Below, piece after piece: positions 1 to 6,429 of a stretch of DNA of 14,115 bases (positions are counted from its first letter, which is position 1; each line of letters opens with the position of its first letter). The notes beneath the pieces were generated by a model. That model did not search any database, was not told where the DNA came from, and saw only the letters and a list, made by a program, of their open reading frames with translations. The DNA is from an uncultured Gammaproteobacteria bacterium. Its GTDB lineage: Bacteria > Pseudomonadota > Gammaproteobacteria > Pseudomonadales > Pseudohongiellaceae. The stretch covers positions 1 to 14,115 of the forward strand of contig CAIYIP010000510.1 in NCBI GenBank assembly GCA_903926285.1. The letters are read 5' to 3'. The position numbers and the translations under genes were made by a program.

Positions 1-21
1 CACAATACCTTCATGAGACTG

Positions 22-55
22 CGTGTCCCATGCTTCTACGTGTCCCATGCTTCTA
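22..55. repeat. 17-bp perfect tandem repeat, two copies
   Basis: The 17-mer CGTGTCCCATGCTTCTA occurs at 22-38 and again, without any spacer, at 39-55. On the minus strand each unit contains GGGACACG. That shares GGGACAC with the intergenic motif found elsewhere in this window at 6244, 6272 and 9647-9660. The second unit runs directly into TATAAT (54-59). The repeat is certain; its role is not known. Confidence 0.9.
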
Positions 56-59
56 TAAT
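54..59 (+). promoter_or_regulatory. possible -10 box (TATAAT)
   Basis: A perfect TATAAT hexamer overlaps the end of the tandem repeat. The sequence 17 bases upstream (TGCTTC) is a poor -35, so the call rests on the -10 alone. It would give a leader of roughly 160 nt before the PBP gene at 230. No experimental support is available. Confidence 0.3.
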
Positions 60-159
60 GCCGCCAACCATTCTCAGGTGACTGCGATCACACAATCGAA
101 ACTAAAGTGCGCTTAACCACGAAATCCACAAGCGAATTACGTTAAGATAACGACGTTGC

Positions 160-192
160 GGTGATGCGCAATCCATGCGCGGGAGAATCACC
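160..192. other. nested inverted repeat in the leader of the PBP gene
   Basis: GGTGAT (160-165) pairs with ATCACC (187-192). Directly inside it GCGCA (166-170) pairs with TGCGC (176-180) around a 5-nt loop, leaving GGGAGA (181-186) unpaired on one side. A second small palindrome, CGTTA-AGA-TAACG, lies just upstream at 140-152. The hairpin ends 37 bp before the start codon, so it could be an operator or a leader RNA structure; which is not determinable from sequence. Confidence 0.45.
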
Positions 193-229
193 ACAAATAA
201 TTAGCGAGGGGCTGCGGCTTTAAGGAGTA

Positions 230-3229
230 ATGATCAAGAGCCTTGTGCTGTTTCTGCTCGCTGCCCTGCTGGCAACGGCAGCCTGGTATGAAGTTGAAAC
301 CTCCTGGTTGCAGGCGCGACTTTTTTCCTCTTATGCTGCAAAACTAGCCTGGCAGATAGGCGATGGCCCCTCCGGCGGCAACATCGTATTTCCCGAATCT
401 GGCCCTTACAACGTGCGCCAGGGTTACGCCACCTTACCAGCCACCACTGAGCGTTTACGCAAGCGTGGTTTCGACATCACCCAGCAGGCAAGTTTCTCCG
501 CTGCGTTGCGTAACTTTGTGCAATGGGGTGGCAATCCGCCCTACCGCGAAAAACAGCAAGCCGGACTCACCATCCTCGATGATGCCGGCGCGCCGCTGTA
601 CAGCACCCGTCAACCACAACGCATCTATCCCACGTTCGAAAACATTCCACCTCTGCTCGTTCAAAGCTTGCTGTTCATCGAGAACCGCAATTTGCTCACT
701 ACTGAACAACCGCAACTGAATCCGGCCGTGGAATGGTTCCGACTCGGCAAGGTGATGACAGCCCACACCGCGAATCTGTTCGAGGAAGGTCACGATGCCG
801 CCGGCGCGAGCACACTCGCCACGCAGCTGGAAAAATTTCGTTATTCACCGGAAGGTCTTACCTCCGGCATCGGGGATAAGCTGCACCAGATGGTGTCGGC
901 CGCAGTGCGAGCCTACCGCGACGGTCCGGATACTATCGAGGCGCGCAACCGCATCGTGCGCGACTACATCAATTCGACACCGCTCTCCGGGCGCGGGGGT
1001 TTTGGCGAAATTCTTGGCATCGGCGAAGGCCTGTGGGCCTGGTACGGCATTGATTTTATTGAAGCCAACGCTTTACTAACAAGTAAGGAAACAAGCGCGT
1101 TGGATGAAAAGGCCCGCGTGTACAAGGCAGCGCTCAGTCTGGTGTTGTCGCAACGTCGCCCTTCCCATTACTTGCTCGCCGGCAGGGAAGAACTGGCGCA
1201 ACTGACCGACAGCCACCTGCGCCTGCTTGGCAATGCCGGCGTGATTGACAGACGCCTGATGAATGCAGCGCTGAGCCAACCGTTGATCTTCCGCGATGGT
1301 TATCCTGCGCAGGACCCACCTTCTTTCATTCGCCAGAAGGCCGCCAATAGTGTGCGGACCGAACTGCTGTCGCTGTTCAACAGCCAGAGTCTTTATGATC
1401 TCGACCGGCTCGATCTTACCGTCAACACCACAATCGCCAGCGAAGTGCAGCAGAACGTGTCGCAGGTGCTGCAGAACATCACTGACCCCGCGCAGGCAAC
1501 TGCAATGGGACTCACCGGTTACCGGCTGCTGCAGGAAAACCAGCTCGATGCGGTGCGCTTCAGTGTACTGATCTACGAAAGCACAAACGACGGCAACAAG
1601 CTACGCGTGCAAACGGACAACCTGAACACGCCCTTCGATCTCAACGATGACTCCAAGCTCGATCTGGGCTCTACCGCCAAGCTGCGCACACTACTGACTT
1701 ATCTCGAAATCGTCGAGACACTTTATTACCGCTACAGCAACCGCCTCGACGGTGTGCAAGTGCAGCCGGGTGACGTGGCAAACGATCCGATCCGCTTGTG
1801 GGTGGTTGATCAGTTGCGCGTCAATTCCGGCATGACATTACACGAACTGCTTGATGCGGCGATGCTGCGCGAGTATTCGGCCAGCAATACGGAACTTTTT
1901 TTTACTGCGGGTGGCCAGCACCGGTTCAACAATTTCGAAAGCGTGGACAACAGCAGGGTGATGACATTGGCTGAAGCTTTTAACCGCTCGGTGAATCTGC
2001 CGTTCGTGCGACTAATGCGCGACATCAGCCGTTACTACATTAACGAAATTCCCGGCATACAAGACATGCTTGAAAATCGCGACAATCCGCAGCGACAGCA
2101 GTACCTCGCGCGCTTTGCAGATTACGAGGGGCGCGAATACATGCAGCAATTTTACAACGCCTATCGCGGCCAGCACGGTGAGCAACTACTCAATACGCTG
2201 GCGTCGCGCACACCGCCGACGGCATACAGGATGGCTATGACGTTCCGCGCGGTGCAGCCCGAAGCCGACATCGACGCCATGACCAACTTCCTCGCGCAGA
2301 GGCTCGCGCCGAAAATGCCTGAGGCTACCGAACTGAACCATCTCTACACGAAATATGCGCGCGACAAATTCACCAGCAACGACCGCGCCTACCTCGCTGG
2401 CGTGAACCCGCTGGAACTGTGGATGGTGGAATACCTGCTGGCCAATCCCGGTACGCCTTTCGAGGAACTGGTGCGCGCCAGCGCAGAGGAACGCCAGAGT
2501 GCGTATGCGTGGCTGTTCAAGACCGACAGCTGGGACAAGCAGCAGAAACGTATTCGTATTCTCGTCGAGCAGGATTCGTTCGCGGCGATTCATCAGCAAT
2601 GGCAGAAACTCGGCTATCCCTTCCCTACGCTGGTGCCTTCCTATGCCACTGCGCTCGGCGTATCAGCTGACCGTCCCACGGCGCTGACTGAACTGATGGG
2701 CATTATTGTTAACGACGGAGTCAGGGTATCGATGCGCCAGATCGAGTCGCTGCATTTCGGCGCGGATACGCCGTACGAAACACTGTTGCAGGCGCGAACT
2801 CGCGTCGGTGAATATGTGTTGTCACCTGAAGTCACGCACACGGCGCGCCGCGCGCTGATCAATATCGTAGAATCCGGCACGGGTCGCCGTCTCAGTGGTG
2901 TATTCCTTGGTCCCGATGGCCAGCCACTTTCAGTGGGGGGCAAGACTGGTACCGGTGATCATCGCAGTCGTCAGTTTGCAGCCGGCGGTCGGCTGATTTC
3001 CGAAACCGTAGTCAATCGCAACGCCATCTTCACTTTCTTCATCGATGATCGCTTCTTCGGCACCATCCTCGCGAGCGTAGGCGGCGAACAGGCGGAGGAT
3101 TTTGAGTTCACCAGTGGCCTTGCCTCGCAATTGCTCAAAGTACTAGAGCCCGCATTACAACCTTTGCTGCGCGAAGATAACAAGCTCATCCGGACTCCGC
3201 TCGACACCGTGGCGCAAACCACCCGCTGA
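230..3229 (+). CDS. Divergent class A penicillin-binding protein (GT51 glycosyltransferase plus transpeptidase)
   Basis: A 999-residue protein anchored by one N-terminal membrane segment (about residues 3-20), with the rest expected in the periplasm. The transpeptidase domain has the three active-site motifs of penicillin-binding proteins: S481-T-A-K484, S587-V-N589 and K905-T-G-T908. It should cross-link peptidoglycan and bind beta-lactams. The N-terminal half carries a recognisable but eroded GT51 domain: FIENRN around E151 for motif 1 (normally ED), GASTLATQLEK at 192-202 for motif 2, and DKLHQ at 216-220 where the family has RKxxE. The polymerase half may therefore be weak or inactive. 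Compared with typical class A PBPs (about 750-900 aa) it is long, with a large insert between the SxN and KTG motifs. The start ATG is preceded by TAAGGAG only 2 nt upstream, an unusually tight spacing, but no better start is visible. It sits alone, with no co-directional gene close downstream. Confidence 0.9.
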   Translation: MIKSLVLFLLAALLATAAWYEVETSWLQARLFSSYAAKLAWQIGDGPSGGNIVFPESGPYNVRQGYATLPATTERLRKRGFDITQQASFSAALRNFVQWGGNPPYREKQQAGLTILDDAGAPLYSTRQPQRIYPTFENIPPLLVQSLLFIENRNLLTTEQPQLNPAVEWFRLGKVMTAHTANLFEEGHDAAGASTLATQLEKFRYSPEGLTSGIGDKLHQMVSAAVRAYRDGPDTIEARNRIVRDYINSTPLSGRGGFGEILGIGEGLWAWYGIDFIEANALLTSKETSALDEKARVYKAALSLVLSQRRPSHYLLAGREELAQLTDSHLRLLGNAGVIDRRLMNAALSQPLIFRDGYPAQDPPSFIRQKAANSVRTELLSLFNSQSLYDLDRLDLTVNTTIASEVQQNVSQVLQNITDPAQATAMGLTGYRLLQENQLDAVRFSVLIYESTNDGNKLRVQTDNLNTPFDLNDDSKLDLGSTAKLRTLLTYLEIVETLYYRYSNRLDGVQVQPGDVANDPIRLWVVDQLRVNSGMTLHELLDAAMLREYSASNTELFFTAGGQHRFNNFESVDNSRVMTLAEAFNRSVNLPFVRLMRDISRYYINEIPGIQDMLENRDNPQRQQYLARFADYEGREYMQQFYNAYRGQHGEQLLNTLASRTPPTAYRMAMTFRAVQPEADIDAMTNFLAQRLAPKMPEATELNHLYTKYARDKFTSNDRAYLAGVNPLELWMVEYLLANPGTPFEELVRASAEERQSAYAWLFKTDSWDKQQKRIRILVEQDSFAAIHQQWQKLGYPFPTLVPSYATALGVSADRPTALTELMGIIVNDGVRVSMRQIESLHFGADTPYETLLQARTRVGEYVLSPEVTHTARRALINIVESGTGRRLSGVFLGPDGQPLSVGGKTGTGDHRSRQFAAGGRLISETVVNRNAIFTFFIDDRFFGTILASVGGEQAEDFEFTSGLASQLLKVLEPALQPLLREDNKLIRTPLDTVAQTTR

Positions 3230-3469
3230 TTGTTGCATCACCCTCTCGCGCGTATCAAAACGTCCATGGGATAAATGTTGCTTGGATGCCTTGCAAACTT
3301 TACTTCATGGCAAACAGGCATTGCAGGTTCTTCTCTCGCAAAAAATTTGACGCACAACGCGAAAAAGCAACTATATACAGGCGTTTACTGACCACCGCCT
3401 TTTTTAAGACCCTCTTGCCAACAAGCTGGTCCACGCCATGCATAGTAATCACACACATGTCGTCAAGGC

Positions 3470-3676
3470 ATGCCGTGGAGGTTCTCGCAATATTCACAAG
3501 GAACCTCCTTAATTCGATCAACATATGAATTTTTAGACAACATCATCTCAGGCACATCAGATATAGCAAAAGGCAAAGTGGATCAGACAGCAGGAAAAGT
3601 AAAAGTTGATCGCCCCGGCGATCAGGCCATTAAAGAATGGAGTCCGCAGCCACCGCGATCGAAAATGAACCATTAA
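3470..3676 (+). CDS. Small hypothetical ORF with a CsbD-like stretch, possibly a remnant
   Basis: This frame is open for 68 codons and ends at 3676. Only its C-terminal part looks protein-like: roughly residues 30-45 read as GTSDIAKGKVDQTAGKVK. That resembles the repeated A-K-G-K-(hydrophobic)-x-x-x-A-G-K pattern of CsbD-family general-stress proteins. CsbD proteins normally have two such repeats in about 60-70 residues and begin close to the first one. Here the upstream part does not match, no Shine-Dalgarno precedes the ATG at 3470, and the end is proline-rich. It may be a decayed CsbD gene or a chance similarity. Its AT-rich composition matches the downstream methyltransferase rather than the PBP gene. 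Confidence 0.25.
   Translation: MPWRFSQYSQGTSLIRSTYEFLDNIISGTSDIAKGKVDQTAGKVKVDRPGDQAIKEWSPQPPRSKMNH
3477..3508. repeat. 8-bp inverted repeat GGAGGTTC / GAACCTCC
   Basis: Perfect arms at 3477-3484 and 3501-3508 are separated by 16 bases. There is no T-run after it, so it is not a standard terminator. It lies in the AT-rich stretch after the PBP gene, just before the CsbD-like reading frame, and may be a regulatory or mobile-element relic. Apart from this repeat, 3230-3469 shows nothing recognisable. Confidence 0.4.
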
Positions 3677-4027
3677 GTTTATAACTTCAGTTATGCACTG
3701 GTATATGACCAAAAATCAAAACGGTCAGATGCTATCCTGAATGACTGAATCAGAATAATTGGCAAATAAAACGCGTCTTCGGTGACGACAAGAATTTGAC
3801 ACTTACTCGAATCCAGGTTGCACCATGCATTTACTTGCCGCTCGCTCATAGCAAGTTGTGCAGCAGTTAAAACTATCCTGATATTGGGTGGACAGCAGTG
3901 GCTCTGACCCATTTTATCTACTGGGACACTATGCTATCGTCGGCTAAATAAATCGTATGCGCCCGACCATTGCAGGGCACCGGAACCATTTCCCTCTTAT
4001 ATATATTTTGCGACGATGGAGCTAGAA
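3677..4027. other. AT-rich intergenic stretch, nothing recognised
   Basis: About 350 bases without a supportable gene. A minus-strand frame of 73 codons (3691-3912) has no recognisable motif and no ribosome-binding site. The sequence just before the methyltransferase contains TATATATATT (about 3999-4008), which could belong to its promoter, but no convincing -35 partner is seen. Confidence 0.5.
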
Positions 4028-4780
4028 ATGCTGTTGATTTTTGACATTGGAATGTTTGATGGGGCTGACACGGCATATTATCTATCTGAAGGATATAAAG
4101 TCATAGCAGTAGAGGCTAATATCAACCTGACAAAAAAGGCTGAAATATTATTCAAGGATGAGGTGGCCAGCGGACAGCTTGTCCTCGTAAACAGGGCTAT
4201 CAGCAACAACTCCGATGAGGAAATCACCTTAACTATTTCGGGTGACGACCTCGGATCGAGTAGCACCATCGACAACAAAATTGCACACAAGAACCCCTTG
4301 GGTGTAATAAAGGTCAAAACCATTACGATTCTTGAACTGATCAAGCAATATGGCCAGCCCCATTTTATAAAAGTTGATATTGAGGGGGCAGACCGATTTT
4401 GTATTCTGCCACTTAACAAACAGGTTCGGCCGCAATACATATCTTTTGAAGCCGGAAGCGATATTGAAGAACTTGTCAAACATTTAAGCGGTATCGGTTA
4501 CACAAGATTCAAAGCGATCAATCAATGTAATTTCAATGAATTAAATAATCAGGAAAAAATTGTATTTCGCCTGAAGAGAAAAATGCTGCATTTGCTGGGC
4601 TACAAAGATCCGGCCCTCGTTAGGAAGAATGGTCGTTTCTTCAAATTGGATCATAGTGCCGGGCCGGCTCCTTGGTGCAGCGATGGTAGCTGGCAGACAT
4701 CGGATAATCTCATGGCCAAATGGCACTCAATGGCGGCCAAAAACAGACTGGGCGGCTGGTACGACATACACGCCATGTAA
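4028..4780 (+). CDS. FkbM family methyltransferase
   Basis: An SAM-dependent methyltransferase of the FkbM family, expected to O-methylate a sugar or other small substrate; family members often act on exopolysaccharide, glycolipid or natural-product sugars. Visible motifs are the SAM-binding loop FDIGMFDGADT near the N-terminus, VIAVEAN for the acidic residue that binds the ribose (about residues 25-31), and IKVDIEGAD (about residues 115-123), which is typical of the family. The start at 4028 is preferred over the in-frame ATG at 4016 because GGAG (4018-4021) lies 6 nt before it and the fold begins at once (MLLIFDIG). This gives 250 residues, normal for the family. The gene is visibly AT-richer than its neighbours and has an insertion-sequence scrap about 100 bp downstream, so acquisition by transfer is likely. 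The substrate is unknown. Confidence 0.88.
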   Translation: MLLIFDIGMFDGADTAYYLSEGYKVIAVEANINLTKKAEILFKDEVASGQLVLVNRAISNNSDEEITLTISGDDLGSSSTIDNKIAHKNPLGVIKVKTITILELIKQYGQPHFIKVDIEGADRFCILPLNKQVRPQYISFEAGSDIEELVKHLSGIGYTRFKAINQCNFNELNNQEKIVFRLKRKMLHLLGYKDPALVRKNGRFFKLDHSAGPAPWCSDGSWQTSDNLMAKWHSMAAKNRLGGWYDIHAM

Positions 4781-5089
4781 GCCCGCGCAGCTGCAGAGAC
4801 TGTAGTCTCGCCTCGGCCGTTCTGTATCCTGTGGATATGGGGCAACCTGGAGCATCCTGCCTTTTTTAGGATACTGATTTAATCAACAGAATTCATCTCG
4901 AACTGCTCTGGTGTGACGTAGCCCGGAGTTTGATACGGGTATTTGAGACCCATTATTCCCGGCAGCAACGTAACTCACAAAAACTAAACTCACAAAGGAC
5001 ACCCTGCGTATTTTTCTCCATCCTCAGGTTCGCATTCGGCTTATTCATTGGCTAATCACAAATATTAATCACCACAGGAAAACTCTTGC
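4781..5089. other. Intergenic region with small inverted repeats and an IS scrap
   Basis: It holds GAGAC-TGTA-GTCTC (4796-4809), GTATCC-TGT-GGATAT (4824-4838) with a further GGATAC at 4869-4874, and the transposase fragment listed separately. The last 40 bases are the leader of the ene-reductase gene, with AGGA about 10 nt before its ATG. No intact gene is present. Confidence 0.6.
4879..4974 (-). pseudogene. C-terminal remnant of an IS3-like (DDE integrase-type) transposase
   Basis: Reading the minus strand, the frame between a stop at 4975-4977 and the TAA at 4879-4881 ends in PYQTPGYVTPEQFEMNSVD. The G-Y-x-T-P-x-x-F-E pattern close to the stop is the characteristic tail of IS3-family (and related IS481-type) transposases, where it usually follows an N-x-x-R-P-H segment. 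That segment and everything upstream, including the catalytic residues, are missing. Only about 30 codons survive, so this is a non-functional scar. It lies immediately downstream of the AT-rich methyltransferase gene and supports past mobile-element activity there. The family assignment is by eye. Confidence 0.5.
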
Positions 5090-6139
5090 ATGCCCTCTTT
5101 ATTCGACCCGCTTCAGCTTGGCGAGCTTCAGCTATCCAATCGTATTGTCATGGCACCTCTTACGCGTGCCCGGGCCGGCAGCAGCCGCATTCCCAACGAC
5201 TTGATGGTGGAGTATTACCGCCAGCGTGCCAGCACCGGCCTCATTCTTACTGAAGCCACTGCCGTGTCGCCGCAAGGTCTAGGTTACGCAGATACACCCG
5301 GCATCTGGTCAACAGAACAAGCGGAAGGCTGGAAGAAAGTCACGCGCGCAGTACATGCCGAGGGTGGCAAGATATTCTTGCAGTTGTGGCATGTGGGTCG
5401 GATCTCACATCCCGTGTTTCTCGGCGGTGAGCTGCCGGTAGCGCCGAGTGCTTTGGCCGCAAAAGGACATGTCAGTATTTTGCGTCCAGAAACTCCATAT
5501 CCCGTGCCACGTGCACTGGCGCTCGCGGAACTCTCTGGCATCATCGAAGATTTTCGTCGCAGTGCACAGAATGCGCAGGACGCTGGTTTCGATGGTGTTG
5601 AACTGCATGGTGCCAATGGTTATCTGCTCGATCAGTTTTTGCAGGATTCGACCAATCAACGTACCGACGACTATGGCGGAGCCATCGAAAATCGTGCGCG
5701 CCTGATGCTTGAAGCGACCGATGCCGCAGTTTCGGTATGGGGGCCTGGCCGCGTTGGCGTACATCTCGCACCGCGCGGCGACGCACATACGATGGGCGAT
5801 TCCAACTCCGCTGCAACCTTCGGCTATGTGGCAACGCAGCTCGGGGCACGCAAGATCGCGTTTATTTGCGTGCGTGAATACGCGGGACCGGACAGTCTCG
5901 GCCCGCAATTGAAAACAGCCTTTGGCGGCGTGTATATTGCGAATGAAAAATTTACCCTGGCTTCTGCGCAGCAAGCACTCGATGAAGGTCACGCCGACGC
6001 AATCGCTTTTGGCAAACTGATCATTGCCAACCCCGACCTGGTGCAACGCTTCCGCCAGGGTGCTCCGCTCAATGAACCGCAGCCAGCAACGTTTTATGCG
6101 AACGGCGCGCAAGGTTATACCGACTACCCATCGCTCTGA
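5090..6139 (+). CDS. Old Yellow Enzyme family alkene reductase (NemA-like)
   Basis: A cytoplasmic FMN-dependent, NAD(P)H-using ene-reductase of 349 residues, the usual length. Such enzymes reduce activated C=C bonds (enones, maleimides) and often nitro compounds or nitrate esters. The TIM barrel starts with LFDPLQLGELQLSNRIVMAPLTRARA; T25 matches the threonine that tunes the flavin. H173-G-A-N176-G-Y178 supplies the substrate-binding His/Asn pair and the proton-donating Tyr. DYGGxIENRARL and the closing AFGKLIIANPDL / GYTDYP segment are typical of the NemA, XenB and morphinone reductase branch. The conserved SPRGD motif reads APRGD. AGGA lies about 10 nt before the ATG. The next gene, a TonB-dependent receptor, is 290 bp away behind its own regulatory region, so they are probably separate units. 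Confidence 0.93.
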   Translation: MPSLFDPLQLGELQLSNRIVMAPLTRARAGSSRIPNDLMVEYYRQRASTGLILTEATAVSPQGLGYADTPGIWSTEQAEGWKKVTRAVHAEGGKIFLQLWHVGRISHPVFLGGELPVAPSALAAKGHVSILRPETPYPVPRALALAELSGIIEDFRRSAQNAQDAGFDGVELHGANGYLLDQFLQDSTNQRTDDYGGAIENRARLMLEATDAAVSVWGPGRVGVHLAPRGDAHTMGDSNSAATFGYVATQLGARKIAFICVREYAGPDSLGPQLKTAFGGVYIANEKFTLASAQQALDEGHADAIAFGKLIIANPDLVQRFRQGAPLNEPQPATFYANGAQGYTDYPSL

Positions 6140-6170
6140 CGCACGACACCACAGCTCTTCGCAAAGCAGT

Positions 6171-6212
6171 AGTCACGACACACAGGGGGAATGAAATCCT
6201 TGTGCCGTGACT
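6171..6212. other. Long imperfect hairpin downstream of the ene-reductase gene
   Basis: AGTCACG (6171-6177) pairs with CGTGACT (6206-6212). After one A/C mismatch, CACA (6179-6182) pairs with TGTG (6201-6204), leaving an 18-nt loop. It begins 31 bp after the stop codon. No T-run follows, so it is not a textbook intrinsic terminator. It sits just before the duplicated repeat at 6228-6284 and may be part of the same element. Confidence 0.55.
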
Positions 6213-6227
6213 TGTGGAGCTGGGATG

Positions 6228-6284
6228 TGGATCTGGTGGATCTGGGACACCCACTTTGGATCTGTGGATCTGGGACACCCACTT
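6228..6284 (+). repeat. Duplicated intergenic element: (TGGATCTG)x2 + GGACACCCACTT, present twice
   Basis: GGATCTG occurs four times, at 6229-6235, 6238-6244, 6258-6264 and 6266-6272. The second and fourth copies run directly into GGACACCCACTT, so the composite unit (word, word, core) is itself repeated with a period of 28 bp. The 20-mer TGGATCTGGGACACCCACTT is identical at 6237-6256 and 6265-6284. The core recurs in reverse orientation at 9647-9660 and, with one change, at 11160-11174. No coding frame is plausible. It is called a repeat element; mobility or function is not shown. Confidence 0.85.
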
Positions 6285-6343
6285 CGGGAATGCGTATTTT
6301 TTTTGCCACCAATCCCTGTTAGCATCCCGCTGCCTGATTTTGT

Positions 6344-6379
6344 AACCGGTTCGTAATCAGTAACCGTACCGACCGGTAC
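6344..6379. promoter_or_regulatory. Operator-like palindromes upstream of the TonB-dependent receptor
   Basis: Two perfect palindromes lie 50-85 bp before the receptor start: AACCGGTT (6344-6351) and GTACCG-AC-CGGTAC (6366-6379). They share ACCG/CGGT half-sites and their centres are 25 bp apart. GTAACCG is also repeated directly at 6342-6348 and 6360-6366. A loose -10-like TAATAA lies at 6387-6392. AACCGGTT-type sites with a central CG are common for LacI-family regulators of carbohydrate genes, which would suit a nutrient receptor, but no regulator gene is in the window. The palindromes are certain; the operator role is inferred. Confidence 0.5.
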
Positions 6380-6429
6380 ACAGCAATAATAAAACCAATC
6401 AACTATCAGCAAAAAAAGGGGAGCACGTC

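Noticed and set aside
3286..3528. 80-codon plus-strand frame after the PBP gene
   Set aside because: No motif, no ribosome-binding site, and it overlaps the inverted repeat at 3477-3508.
3691..3912. 73-codon minus-strand frame in the AT-rich gap
   Set aside because: No family resemblance, no Shine-Dalgarno and an unremarkable composition; not enough to call a gene.
3924..3930. Further GGGACAC match before the methyltransferase gene
   Set aside because: A 7-mer is expected about this often by chance, and there is neither the CCACTT extension nor a duplicated flank.
5405..6112. 235-codon open frame antisense to the ene-reductase gene
   Set aside because: Fully covered by a gene with clear family motifs; the translated product is low in structure-like patterns and has no ribosome-binding site.
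6228..6284. CRISPR-like repeat
   Set aside because: Only two 20-bp copies with an 8-bp gap, no spacer-sized intervals and no cas genes in the window.
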